DNA of 64,000 bases, from positions 2,108,001 to 2,172,000 of the forward strand of contig NZ_JAJMPA010000001.1 of assembly GCF_020991475.1 (NCBI RefSeq), read 5' to 3'. Source of the stretch: Pedobacter sp. MC2016-14. GTDB taxonomy: Bacteria > Bacteroidota > Bacteroidia > Sphingobacteriales > Sphingobacteriaceae. The translations under genes were made by a program, and so were the position numbers. This document shows positions 54,771-63,758 of this stretch, piece by piece; within the stretch, counting starts at the first letter, position 1, and every line of letters starts with the position of its first letter. The notes beneath the pieces are model-generated. The model made no database searches and was not told the origin of the DNA. It saw only the letters and a list, made by a program, of their open reading frames with translations.

Positions 54771-55901
54771 ATGAGATTTAAGCACATCCTTAAACGCACA
54801 ATGATTGTATTTTTTATAACGATAGCTGTAATTGCCCTGATTGTTTTTTTGTTTCTACAGCAGGCGTCTTTCGGAACTGCGCCATCGGGTGCCAGGTTAG
54901 AACGCATTAAAAAGTCGCCACAATATAAAGATGGTGCATTCCAGAACCAATCTGAAACGCCAACTTTTACTGGCGGTGGTACATTTTTAACAGTAATGGT
55001 GGATTTTATGTTCGGTAAGCATGAGCGTAAATCGCCTGATTATACCTTGCCCTCTGTTAAAAGAGACCTGAAATTAAATCCCGCTGAAAAACCGGAAATC
55101 ACCTGGTTTGGACATTCTTCTTATCTCTTACAGGTTAATGGTATTAATATATTAGTAGATCCTGTGTTTAGCGGAAGGACTTCTCCCGTAAGTTATGCGG
55201 GTACAAAAGCTTTTGAAGGTGCCGATGTGTATAAAGCAGATGACATGCCACACATTGATGTGTTGTTAATTACGCATGACCATTACGATCACCTTGATTT
55301 TGAGACTATAAAAAAACTGAAGGATAAAGTAGGTATGTTCGTTACTTCGCTTGGAGTAGGTTCCCATTTGGAGTATTGGGGAGTACCTGCAGACAAAATA
55401 AAAGAACTGGATTGGTGGGAATCTACTGATATCAATACGTCCGCTAAGTTTACAGCTACTCCTGCAAGGCATTTTTCGGGTAGAGGGCTTGTTCGTAATA
55501 AAACGTTGTGGTCATCATTTGTATTTCAAACTAAAGGGTATGTCATTTACCTTGGTGGTGATTCTGGTTATGACAAACATTTTGTGGAGATAGGTAATCA
55601 ATACGGGCCTTTTGATTTGGCGGTTTTGGAGAATGGGCAGTACAATAATTTCTGGTCTAACATCCACATGATGCCGGAAGAAACTGCGCAGGCAGCTGTA
55701 GACTTGAAAGCAAAAGTATTGTTTCCCGTACATTGGGGGAAATTTGCGCTGGCTACGCATGCCTGGGATGAATCTATTGGCCGGGTGATTAAAAGATCGG
55801 AAGAATTGTCTGTAAAAGTGGTTACACCTCAAATAGGTGAGGTCGTAATACTAGACAGCATTCTCCCAAACAAGCATTGGTGGACTAAAGATTTACGTTA
55901 A
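54771..55901 (+). CDS. MBL-fold metal-dependent hydrolase (UlaG/NAPE-PLD-like)
   Basis: About 376 aa from the ATG at 54771 (MRFKHILKRTMIVFFITIAV, a membrane anchor or signal); an upstream TTG frame from 54672 is unlikely. The metallo-beta-lactamase core shows WFGHSSYLLQVNGINILVD, LITHDHYDHLDF (metal ligands), ARHFSGR, YLGGDSGYDKHF and FPVHWGKFALATH. The arrangement fits the lipid-linked NAPE-PLD/UlaG group. It is divergent from the DUF2975 operon and overlaps the convergent alpha/beta hydrolase gene by 9 bases. The substrate is unknown. Confidence 0.88.
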   Translation: MRFKHILKRTMIVFFITIAVIALIVFLFLQQASFGTAPSGARLERIKKSPQYKDGAFQNQSETPTFTGGGTFLTVMVDFMFGKHERKSPDYTLPSVKRDLKLNPAEKPEITWFGHSSYLLQVNGINILVDPVFSGRTSPVSYAGTKAFEGADVYKADDMPHIDVLLITHDHYDHLDFETIKKLKDKVGMFVTSLGVGSHLEYWGVPADKIKELDWWESTDINTSAKFTATPARHFSGRGLVRNKTLWSSFVFQTKGYVIYLGGDSGYDKHFVEIGNQYGPFDLAVLENGQYNNFWSNIHMMPEETAQAAVDLKAKVLFPVHWGKFALATHAWDESIGRVIKRSEELSVKVVTPQIGEVVILDSILPNKHWWTKDLR

Positions 55902-56711
55902 AAAGGCTAGTGTTTTTTCGTAGACTTCTTTAAGTTGCGGTGGTAAACTTGGCTCGGTATAAGGATGTGAAGCACCATAGACGTGATTGGCACCTTCAAT
56001 TTTTTGTAATTGTGCATTCACTTGTGCCTGGGCCAGTTGTTGCGCTACACTAAATTGAACATTTACATCCTCATCGCCATGCAGAATTAACCAGGGGATA
56101 GCAACTTTTTTTGCAGCATTGAGCAGGTTATACTCATCTTCGTGTTCTTTAAAATCTTCAAGCAGACTGATGTTTAAAGGCATTTTCTCTTTTGTACGCG
56201 CGTTTTCTACAAAGATTTTTCCGGTCTTTTTCCATTCTTCTTCCTGCTCTGGTTTCCAGAGACTGCTAAAATCTGCTATGGCACTCCAGGTTACAACTTT
56301 ACTGATTCTTGGGTCGTTGGCTGCTGTGAGTATGGCGAGTCCACCACCCCGGCTATGGCCAATTAAATAAAGCTGGTTGGAAGTATAGGTGTGTGAGATG
56401 TAGTTGATTACCGTTTGTACATCTGCCAGCTCCTTACTTACCGTATTTTCGGCGAAGGCTTGCAGGTCTGTTACATCATTTGGCTGCTGCTGGGTTACGC
56501 CACTATGAGAAAGATTAAATTTTATGTACCTGTAACCTTGCTGAGCAAAATAGGAAGCCATAAGGTTATGCGCACCCCAGTCCTTAAACCCTTTAAATCC
56601 ATGAATAAACAAAATTGTGCCTTTAATTTCTAAGGCATCATCAAAAGTTAGGTCTCCGGAAATGACTTTTCCTGCTGCTCCGGTTAGTATAAAATGCTCT
56701 TGTTTGATCAT
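55893..56711 (-). CDS. Alpha/beta hydrolase
   Basis: A 272-aa serine hydrolase with an oxyanion-hole region FIHGFKGFKDWG, nucleophile elbow GHSRGGG (Ser120), acid residue in LHGDEDVNV, and catalytic His in EGANHVYG. No signal peptide is present, so it is cytoplasmic. The sequence resembles dienelactone-hydrolase/acyl-esterase-like proteins. The promoter element TATCTTTG lies 32 bases upstream. It is transcribed divergently from the heme operon. Confidence 0.9.
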   Translation of the reverse strand: MIKQEHFILTGAAGKVISGDLTFDDALEIKGTILFIHGFKGFKDWGAHNLMASYFAQQGYRYIKFNLSHSGVTQQQPNDVTDLQAFAENTVSKELADVQTVINYISHTYTSNQLYLIGHSRGGGLAILTAANDPRISKVVTWSAIADFSSLWKPEQEEEWKKTGKIFVENARTKEKMPLNISLLEDFKEHEDEYNLLNAAKKVAIPWLILHGDEDVNVQFSVAQQLAQAQVNAQLQKIEGANHVYGASHPYTEPSLPPQLKEVYEKTLAFLT

Positions 56712-56742
56712 AATTGTACTTCAGTCTAATGTGATGATATAA

Positions 56743-56750
56743 CAAAGATA
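56743..56750 (-). promoter_or_regulatory. -7 element before the alpha/beta hydrolase
   Basis: TATCTTTG on the minus strand is a perfect TAnnTTTG match 32 bases before the ATG. No well-spaced TTTG was seen upstream. No equivalent match was found for hemA on the other strand in this 106-base gap. Confidence 0.35.
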
Positions 56751-56817
56751 GCAACTCGTTGTTTTATGGAGTTGAGGCAATTTAAAACCATTCTAAATTA
56801 TTCTTAATTACAGCATA

Positions 56818-58107
56818 ATGACAGACGTACAAGTTGGGCGTGCTACTTTTGTTGAGTTAAAAATAACCAGGAATCCTACTTTGGAATACTTAAAGATCAT
56901 TGCTTTTACACACAAACAAATCGACCTGAAAGCCTTAGGCAAACTGGTAATTTGTGAGCAGTCACTTGATGACAGATTGAGAAAAGTTCAGTCTGATTTA
57001 GACATAAAAGAAATTTTTTATGTTGGCACCTGTAACCGTGTTGAGTTTGTATTTACTTCTTCAAGTAGAGTGGATAAAACCTTTATTACCCGTTTTCTTA
57101 CTGTACTTGATATGGGCTTACCTGCGCAATACATGGAGCAGTTTGTAGAAAAAGTTTCTGTGTATGAAAAGGTTGAAGCTTTTAATCATTTGCTACGTAC
57201 TTCTTGTTCATTGGAGAGCCTGGTTGTTGGAGAAAAGGAAATTTTAGCCCAGGTAAGACGTGCTTATGAAGCTTGTCGTGTGGCTGGGTTTACCGGCGAT
57301 TATATGCGTACGGTAATGAACAGGGTTGTTAAAACAGCGAAAGAAGTATATACCCATACCAATATTTCTAAAAACCCTGTCTCTGTAGTTTCTTTGGCTT
57401 ACCGGAAATTGCGTGATTTAAAAATGAGTTCCAACTCCCGGATACTCATCATTGGTTCTGGAGAAACCAATAAGCTGTTGGCACAATATCTTAAAAAACA
57501 TAAGTATTCTAATTTTTCTGTTTTTAACAGGACAGTAGAGAATGCCCAGGCTTTTGCCAAAGAGTTGAATGGTACAGCTTATCCGCTTACCGAACTTGAA
57601 AACTTTAACCAGGGATTTGATGCCATCATTACCTGTACAGGTTCTACAGAGCCGATTATTACGGAAGAGATTTATACAAAACTCTTGAATGGGGAAACGG
57701 GGAAAAAGATTATTGTTGATCTTGCCATTCCAAACGATACAGCTCCTGAAGTGATTCAGAAATTTCCGCTTCACTTTATTGAAGTTGAATCTTTAAAAGA
57801 AACTGCACGTAAAAATATCCAGGAACGTTACGACGAACTGGTGCATGCGGAGCAAATTATAGATCAGAATATCCAGGAATTTAATCTGGTACTGCGTCAG
57901 CGTAAGATTGAACTTGCTATGAGCGAGGTTCCTCAGAAGATTAAAGAGATCAAAGAAAAAGCCATCAATGCAATTTTTGCTGAGGAGATCAATGAGCTTG
58001 ATGAAAATTCTAAATTATTGCTTGAAAAGGTGATCAATTATATGGAGAAGAAGTACATCAGTGTTCCTATGGTGATGGCTAAGGAAATTCTGGTGAATAA
58101 TAGCTAA
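56818..58107 (+). CDS. hemA: Glutamyl-tRNA reductase
   Basis: First committed enzyme of C5-type tetrapyrrole synthesis; it reduces glutamyl-tRNA to glutamate-1-semialdehyde. The nucleophile motif GTCNRVEF (Cys72 by this start), SCSLESLVVGEKEILAQVR, the NADPH-binding ILIIGSGETNKLLAQYL and IVDLAIPND are all present. The ATG at 56818 adds about 21 residues before LEYLKIIAFTHKQI; a TTG at 56881 would place the cysteine at 51, near the family norm, so the true start may be there. It opens the heme operon; hemCD follows after 39 bases. Confidence 0.96.
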   Translation: MTDVQVGRATFVELKITRNPTLEYLKIIAFTHKQIDLKALGKLVICEQSLDDRLRKVQSDLDIKEIFYVGTCNRVEFVFTSSSRVDKTFITRFLTVLDMGLPAQYMEQFVEKVSVYEKVEAFNHLLRTSCSLESLVVGEKEILAQVRRAYEACRVAGFTGDYMRTVMNRVVKTAKEVYTHTNISKNPVSVVSLAYRKLRDLKMSSNSRILIIGSGETNKLLAQYLKKHKYSNFSVFNRTVENAQAFAKELNGTAYPLTELENFNQGFDAIITCTGSTEPIITEEIYTKLLNGETGKKIIVDLAIPNDTAPEVIQKFPLHFIEVESLKETARKNIQERYDELVHAEQIIDQNIQEFNLVLRQRKIELAMSEVPQKIKEIKEKAINAIFAEEINELDENSKLLLEKVINYMEKKYISVPMVMAKEILVNNS

Positions 58108-58146
58108 TTCTTAGCTATATTCGTAACCATAAACATTTATTAAGAC

Positions 58147-59733
58147 GTGAAAAAACTCATTATCGGCACAAGAGGCAGTGATTTGGCTTTATGGCAAGCC
58201 AACTTTACCAAAGATAGACTAGCGGCAATTGGCGTTGAGGCTGAATTGAAAATCATTAAAACCCAGGGAGATAAGATTTTAAACTTAAGGCTTGACAAGC
58301 TGGAAGGTAAAGGTTTTTTTACTAAGGAACTTGAAGAGGAGTTGTTGGCAGGAACAATTGACCTGGCCGTGCATTCTCATAAGGATTTGCCTACTGTGCA
58401 TCCTGCAGGTTTAACGATTGCTGCGGTACCTGAGCGTGAAGACCCGGCCGAGTTGTTGCTGATTTTAAAAGATTGTGTGGATGTTACACAAAAATTATCG
58501 CTTAAAACAGGTGCTATGGTTGGCACTTCGTCCAACAGGCGTAAAGCGCAATTGCTTGCCCTGCGTACGGATTTAAATATTGAAGATTTAAGGGGCAATG
58601 TGCCTACCCGAATACAGAAATTAAGGGATGAGGATTACGATGCGATTTTGCTGGCTAAGGCAGGTGTAAATCGTTTGGGTATTGACTTGTCTGAATTTCA
58701 TGTGGAAGTAATTGATACCACCGAACTGATCCCGGCTCCTGCACAAGGTGCGTTGGCTATCCAGATTCGTGAAAATGACAGTGCTTTATTTGAATTGTTG
58801 CAGCAATTGAACCATGCTGAAACGGCGGAACAAATTGCCGTGGAGCGTAAAGTACTGAACCTTTTTGAAGGGGGCTGCCACATGCCTTTAGGTTGTTACT
58901 GTAAAAAGGAAAATGGCAAGTATGAGGTTTGGACTTCAAAATCTACCACAGATGAGGATTTTCCTGACCGCCTTTTTTACCGTGTAGATAGTCTGGAAGG
59001 TTTAGCTGAGAAAATTGTCAGTAAATTTTCTCCCGAGCGTAAAATGCCATCAAAGGTATTTATATCCAGAGAGGTGGCTGAAAATAATTATTTCAGGAAA
59101 GCCCTTGAAAAACATAACATAGAGATTGAAGCCCGTTCTTTGATCCGCACTTTTCCCATTGTAAATATCCTGGACCCATTCTACTTGAAAAATATTGACT
59201 GGATTTTCTTTAGCAGCAGGAATGGGGTTGAATATTTTTTCAGGCTAAAGCCTATGTTGTCCAAGCACGTGAAGTTTGGCGTAGTGGGTCGCGGTTCTGA
59301 AGACGCTTTGCGCAGGCAAGGACATTTGGCCGATTTTGTTGGTGAAAGCGGGGACATTCAGGAAGTGGCGGAAACTTTTGCTACATTAGTTAGGGGAGAA
59401 ACAGTGTTGTTTCCACGTGCGCAGGATTCCTTGTTGACCATTCAAAATTCTTTGGCAGAGGATACCAAGGTTGTTGACTTGCCCATCTATGAAACGGTAA
59501 TGGAAGATGATGTAGATCAAACTTATGCTGAAGTGCTGATTTTTACCAGTCCGAGTAACGTAGATGCGTATTTTGCAGATAATTTACTGGATCCTGGTCA
59601 AAAAGTTATTGCCATTGGCAATTCTACAGGTAAGAAGTTTGAGGAAATGGGCGTAACGTTTACCCTGCCGTATTCTCCTGATGAAATTGGCCTTGCAGAA
59701 GCTGTTTTTGGTATAGAGTTAGATCAAAGATAG
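58147..59733 (+). CDS. hemC: Porphobilinogen deaminase-uroporphyrinogen-III synthase fusion (HemC-HemD)
   Basis: A 528-aa bifunctional protein with a GTG start (KKLIIGTRGSDLALWQ). Residues about 1-300 are HemC: KTQGDKIL, LDLAVHSHKDLPT, VGTSSNRRKAQLL, and the dipyrromethane cofactor cysteine in FEGGCHMPLGCY (Cys244). Residues about 305-528 are HemD: VFISREVAENNYFRKAL, WIFFSSRNGVEYFF and TSPSNVDAYFADNL. The two domains should make uroporphyrinogen III from porphobilinogen without releasing hydroxymethylbilane far. The order hemA-hemCD-hemB-hemL is compact and co-directional. Fused HemCD proteins occur in a minority of bacteria. Confidence 0.95.
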   Translation: MKKLIIGTRGSDLALWQANFTKDRLAAIGVEAELKIIKTQGDKILNLRLDKLEGKGFFTKELEEELLAGTIDLAVHSHKDLPTVHPAGLTIAAVPEREDPAELLLILKDCVDVTQKLSLKTGAMVGTSSNRRKAQLLALRTDLNIEDLRGNVPTRIQKLRDEDYDAILLAKAGVNRLGIDLSEFHVEVIDTTELIPAPAQGALAIQIRENDSALFELLQQLNHAETAEQIAVERKVLNLFEGGCHMPLGCYCKKENGKYEVWTSKSTTDEDFPDRLFYRVDSLEGLAEKIVSKFSPERKMPSKVFISREVAENNYFRKALEKHNIEIEARSLIRTFPIVNILDPFYLKNIDWIFFSSRNGVEYFFRLKPMLSKHVKFGVVGRGSEDALRRQGHLADFVGESGDIQEVAETFATLVRGETVLFPRAQDSLLTIQNSLAEDTKVVDLPIYETVMEDDVDQTYAEVLIFTSPSNVDAYFADNLLDPGQKVIAIGNSTGKKFEEMGVTFTLPYSPDEIGLAEAVFGIELDQR

Positions 59734-59765
59734 CAGGATTAAAGATTAAGATAAAAGAAATAGAT

Positions 59766-60734
59766 ATGATACACCGTCCGAGAAGATTAAGGAAAAACCC
59801 TGTAGTGAGAGAGATGATTGCGGAAACAAGGTTATCAAAAGACATGTTTATCTATCCATATTTTGTAGTGCCTGGAAATGGCATTACGCATGCTATAGAT
59901 GCCATGCCAGGCGTAAATCATTTTTCGCAGGATACGCTGATTAGTGATGTGGAGAAAGGTTTGGAACTGGGGGTAAATAAAATTATGCTGTTTGGTGTGG
60001 GCGATGAAAAAAGTGAAGATGCACACAGTGCGTACCATGACCATTCCATCGTTCCTTCAGCGGTTCGGGAACTGAAAAAACAATTTGGTGAAGATTTGTA
60101 CGTTGTAACCGATGTTTGTGTATGTTCTTACACTAATCATGGCCACTGCGGTATTTTGAAAGATGATTATGTACAAAATGACGAGACGGTTGAAGTTATT
60201 GCTAAAATGGCCTTAACCCATGCTCAGGCTGGAGCGGATATGCTGGCCCCATCAGATATGATGGACGGCCGAATTGCTGCGATGCGAACTTTACTTGACC
60301 GTGAAGGGTATGTAAATACAGCAATCATGTCTCATGCTACTAAATTTGCTTCTGCGTACTATGGGCCTTTTAGAGAGGCTGCGGACTGCGCGCCGAGTAA
60401 GGGTGACCGGAAGGCTTATCAAATGGATTTCAGGAATCCTAAAGAAGCTTTGCGGGAGGCTTTGCTGGATGAAGCCGAGGGTGCAGATGTGCTTATGGTG
60501 AAACCTGCACTTGCTTATTTGGACGTGATACAAAGTTTAAAGCAAAATACGGACCTTCCTATCGCCTGTTATAATGTTTCTGGTGAATATGCGATGGTTA
60601 AAGCTGCTGCGCAAAGGGGCTGGATTGATGAGCAGAAAGTGGTCATGGAAACGATGCATGCTTTTGCCCGTGCAGGTGCAAGTATTATTACGACTTATCA
60701 TATCAGGGATATTGTTGAAAATAATTGGATGTAG
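59766..60734 (+). CDS. hemB: Delta-aminolevulinic acid dehydratase (porphobilinogen synthase)
   Basis: A 322-aa enzyme that condenses two 5-aminolevulinate molecules to porphobilinogen. It has the zinc site DVCVCSYTNHGHCG (Cys118, Cys120, Cys128), the active-site lysine in SHATKFASAYYGPF (Lys193) and the Schiff-base lysine in DVLMVKPALAYLD (Lys246). The start MIHRPRRLRKNP is typical. The cysteine-rich site marks the zinc-dependent class. It lies 32 bases after hemCD and 37 bases before hemL. Confidence 0.97.
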   Translation: MIHRPRRLRKNPVVREMIAETRLSKDMFIYPYFVVPGNGITHAIDAMPGVNHFSQDTLISDVEKGLELGVNKIMLFGVGDEKSEDAHSAYHDHSIVPSAVRELKKQFGEDLYVVTDVCVCSYTNHGHCGILKDDYVQNDETVEVIAKMALTHAQAGADMLAPSDMMDGRIAAMRTLLDREGYVNTAIMSHATKFASAYYGPFREAADCAPSKGDRKAYQMDFRNPKEALREALLDEAEGADVLMVKPALAYLDVIQSLKQNTDLPIACYNVSGEYAMVKAAAQRGWIDEQKVVMETMHAFARAGASIITTYHIRDIVENNWM

Positions 60735-60771
60735 TCTTTTGACCGCAATTCCAATAAAACATAAAAATAAA

Positions 60772-62145
60772 ATGTTAGAATCGTTAAAGAAAATGTTTTC
60801 GGGAAATGAAGGGGAGATACCTGTTAATACAGGAAGTAAGCCGGATATTTCAAGGGAAAAATCAGCAGCACTTTATGAGAAAGCGAAAACCTTTTTTCCG
60901 GGAGGCGTAAATTCTCCTGTCAGGGCTTTCAAATCTGTTTACGGAACTCCATTGTTTATTCAAAAGGGCGATGGTTGTTTTGTGTGGGATGCTGACGGAA
61001 ACCAGTTTATTGATTTTTGCGGCAGCTGGGGACCTTTAATTTTAGGCCATAACCATCCAAAAATCAGAGAAAAGGTAACTGAGGTGATGCAAAGCGGGAT
61101 GAGTTTTGGAGCACCTACTGCGCTGGAAAACGAGCTTGCGGAACTGATTATAAAAAATAATAAGCACGTAGAAAAAATACGCTTTACCAGTTCTGGTACA
61201 GAAGCGGTAATGTCTGCCATAAGGTTAGCAAGGGGATATACAGGCAAAGACAAGATTATTAAGTTTGAAGGCTGCTACCATGGGCATACGGATGCACTAC
61301 TGGTTAAAGCTGGTTCTGGGCTGGTTACTTTTGGAGAGACTTCTTCATTGGGCGTTCCTAAATCTTTTGCGGAAGAAACCATTGTAATTCCGCTTAACGA
61401 TACAGCAGCTTTAACAGCTGCTTTTGATCAGTTTAAGGATCAGGTTGCGGCAGTAATTATTGAGGGCATACCCGCAAACAACGGCTTGTTGATCCAGGAT
61501 CAGGAATTTATTGATTTCCTGCAAAAGATATGTAAAGAACACCAGGCCCTACTCATTTTTGATGAGGTGATCACCGGTTTTCGGTTGGGGTTTGAAGGTG
61601 CTGCTGCCTATTATGGTGCTAAACCTGACATTGTTACTTACGGAAAAATTATTGGGGGTGGTTTGCCGGTCGGAATGTATGGGGCTTCTGCTGAAATTAT
61701 GGGTCATATTTCACCCGATGGTGGTGTTTATCAGGCTGGTACCTTGTCTGGTAACCCGGTAGCGATGGCTGCGGGGATAGCGCAGCTTACAGAGCTTTTA
61801 CGTTCTGGATTTTACAAAGAACTGAACAACAAAGCGGCTGAATTTGCGGAGAGTATTCAAAGGTTTGCCACGGCAAGAAATTATGCTTTTAAGGTATTTA
61901 ACGTAGGTTCTATTTTCTGGTTTGCTTTTACTGATCAGACCAAAATTCAGACGGCAGAAGCTATTGATCCTGCAAGCATGGAAAAATTTAAGGTGATGCA
62001 CCGTGAGTTGCTGAACCGCGGGATTTATTTGGGCCCTTCTGGTTATGAAGTTGGATTTGTTTCTGCTGCACATACCAAGATTGAGCTGGAGAAGGCAAAA
62101 CGTGCCATATTTGATGCCCTGGACCTTGTTTTTAGGAATAAATAA
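60772..62145 (+). CDS. hemL: Glutamate-1-semialdehyde 2,1-aminomutase
   Basis: A PLP enzyme of about 457 aa that makes 5-aminolevulinate. The ATG at 60772 (MLESLKKMFSGNEG) is chosen; the open frame reaching back to 60574 overlaps hemB in another frame. Key motifs: FFPGGVNSPVRAFKSV, FTSSGTEAVMSAIRLARG, FDEVITGFRLG and the PLP lysine in VTYGKIIGGGLPVG (Lys292). About 30 residues at the N-terminus precede the usual family start (SREKSAALYEKA). With hemA and hemB it completes the C5 route to porphobilinogen. Confidence 0.96.
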   Translation: MLESLKKMFSGNEGEIPVNTGSKPDISREKSAALYEKAKTFFPGGVNSPVRAFKSVYGTPLFIQKGDGCFVWDADGNQFIDFCGSWGPLILGHNHPKIREKVTEVMQSGMSFGAPTALENELAELIIKNNKHVEKIRFTSSGTEAVMSAIRLARGYTGKDKIIKFEGCYHGHTDALLVKAGSGLVTFGETSSLGVPKSFAEETIVIPLNDTAALTAAFDQFKDQVAAVIIEGIPANNGLLIQDQEFIDFLQKICKEHQALLIFDEVITGFRLGFEGAAAYYGAKPDIVTYGKIIGGGLPVGMYGASAEIMGHISPDGGVYQAGTLSGNPVAMAAGIAQLTELLRSGFYKELNNKAAEFAESIQRFATARNYAFKVFNVGSIFWFAFTDQTKIQTAEAIDPASMEKFKVMHRELLNRGIYLGPSGYEVGFVSAAHTKIELEKAKRAIFDALDLVFRNK

Positions 62146-62179
62146 ATTAATGCTACATTAGTGTTTAAATAACAGGATT

Positions 62180-63046
62180 TTGAAGAAATCGATCATTATA
62201 TTTTACTTTCTGCTGGTGTACGCAATGGTGCAGCTGATTTCCTGGGGAACGCTTGTTGTTAAACTACAGCCGTCCAGAATGGCCATGGTGATGGGCGAAG
62301 GCGCTGTATTCTTGTTTCTTTTGTGTATTGGCGCTTATTTTTTACATAAGTCTATAAAAAAGGAAGATCGTTTACATGAGCAGCAAACTAACTTTTTATT
62401 GTCGGTAACCCATGAGTTAAAATCTCCGCTTGCGGCAATGAAATTGTCCCTTCAGACCATCGTAAAGAGGGATTTGGACAAAGCGAGGCAAACCTCCCTG
62501 CTCAACAATTCTTTGAAAGACATCGAACGGTTGGATGACCTGGTGGAAAATATGTTGCTGGCTACTAAAATTGAGAACCGTTCGTATTCCTTTCCTAAGG
62601 AAGAGTTTGATTTTTCTGAGCTTATTGCTAAAATTACAGACCGTTTACAAATTCATTCCTGTGGATGTGAACAGGTCATCAAAACATCGATAAAACCGGG
62701 CATAAAGATCATTGGAGATCCTTTTGCTTTATCTTCTGTAGTGAATAATCTTATAGAAAATGCCATAAAATATTCGGGGCCCTGTGCTGAAGTAGGCGTG
62801 GAGCTGGCAGACAATAATGGCCATGCTTATCTGAAGGTTTCTGACAGGGGGCCTGGCATTGCAGATGCTGAAAAAATGCTCATATTTGATAAGTTTTACA
62901 GAGTGGGGGATGAGAGCGTGCGTAAAACTAAAGGCACAGGTTTAGGCCTGTTTATTGTTAAAGAAGTTTTACAAAACCACGACGCTGACATCAGCGTTAA
63001 AGATAACGTGCCTCAGGGTGCAATTTTTGAAGTTACATTTAGTTGA
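62180..63046 (+). CDS. Sensor histidine kinase
   Basis: A 288-aa kinase with a TTG start (KKSIIIFYFLLVYAM). Two membrane helices (about 4-27 and 38-56) are separated by only about ten residues, so it has no sizeable sensor domain and probably senses within the membrane. HisKA: SVTHELKSPLAAMKL (His78). HATPase: NNLIENAIKYSG, DRGPGIADAE and GTGLGLFIVKEVL. The response regulator gene begins 5 bases after its stop. It lies 34 bases after hemL, which may tie it to heme operon transcription. Confidence 0.92.
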   Translation: MKKSIIIFYFLLVYAMVQLISWGTLVVKLQPSRMAMVMGEGAVFLFLLCIGAYFLHKSIKKEDRLHEQQTNFLLSVTHELKSPLAAMKLSLQTIVKRDLDKARQTSLLNNSLKDIERLDDLVENMLLATKIENRSYSFPKEEFDFSELIAKITDRLQIHSCGCEQVIKTSIKPGIKIIGDPFALSSVVNNLIENAIKYSGPCAEVGVELADNNGHAYLKVSDRGPGIADAEKMLIFDKFYRVGDESVRKTKGTGLGLFIVKEVLQNHDADISVKDNVPQGAIFEVTFS

Positions 63047-63051
63047 TCATT

Positions 63052-63756
63052 ATGCAAAAATTAAGAATATTACTGGTAGAAGATGAAGACCATTTATTGG
63101 ATGCTATAAAATTAAACCTGGAACTTGAAGGCTACAAAGTTCATGCAGTTAAGGACGGTAAAATGGCACTTAAGGTATTTAAGGAAGAGCGTTTTAACCT
63201 GATTGTATTGGACGTGATGCTTCCTGAAATGGATGGATTCCAGGTTTGTGAGACCATTCGTCTGGAAAACAGTGAAGTACCTATCATGTTTTTAACGGCT
63301 AAAAATACCAGTGAAGACCGCGTTCTTGGGCTTAAAAAAGGTGCTGATGACTACCTGGTAAAACCTTTCAACCTTGAAGAATTAATTTTGAGGGTGGGTA
63401 TTTTAGTAAAACGCAGCATGAAAGCTGACGACTTAAAAGAAATTAATTCTTACAAAATTGGTGATAAAACCATTTACTTCAATTCTTTTGAGTTGAAACA
63501 GGATGATGGTGTCATTGTTCCTTTGACTAAAAAAGAGACGATGTTACTGAAATTACTCATTGAGCGTAAAAATGAAGCCGTATCCAGGGAACAGATTTTA
63601 GAAACGGTTTGGAACTACGATGTGTATCCTTCTACGCGTACCATTGATAATTTTATCCTTACTTTCCGTAAGTATTTTGAACCGGATCAAAAAAATCCTG
63701 TTTATTTTCATTCCATCAGAGGAGTAGGCTATAAATTCACTGATATCCATAACTAA
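63052..63756 (+). CDS. OmpR/PhoB-family response regulator
   Basis: About 234 aa from the ATG at 63052 (MQKLRILLVEDEDHLLD). The receiver domain has acidic residues at 10-12, the phosphorylation site in LIVLDVMLPEMDG (Asp54), the Thr in MFLTAKNTSEDR and Lys in DDYLVKPFN. The C-terminal winged helix has LTKKETMLLKLLIERK, SREQILETVWNYDVYPSTR and SIRGVGYKF. It is the partner of the kinase 5 bases upstream. Targets are unknown. Confidence 0.94.
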   Translation: MQKLRILLVEDEDHLLDAIKLNLELEGYKVHAVKDGKMALKVFKEERFNLIVLDVMLPEMDGFQVCETIRLENSEVPIMFLTAKNTSEDRVLGLKKGADDYLVKPFNLEELILRVGILVKRSMKADDLKEINSYKIGDKTIYFNSFELKQDDGVIVPLTKKETMLLKLLIERKNEAVSREQILETVWNYDVYPSTRTIDNFILTFRKYFEPDQKNPVYFHSIRGVGYKFTDIHN

Positions 63757-63758
63757 AC

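Noticed and set aside
60574..60771. Extended hemL start inside hemB
   Set aside because: The extra 66 residues are an out-of-frame reading of hemB; the ATG at 60772 gives a normal HemL.
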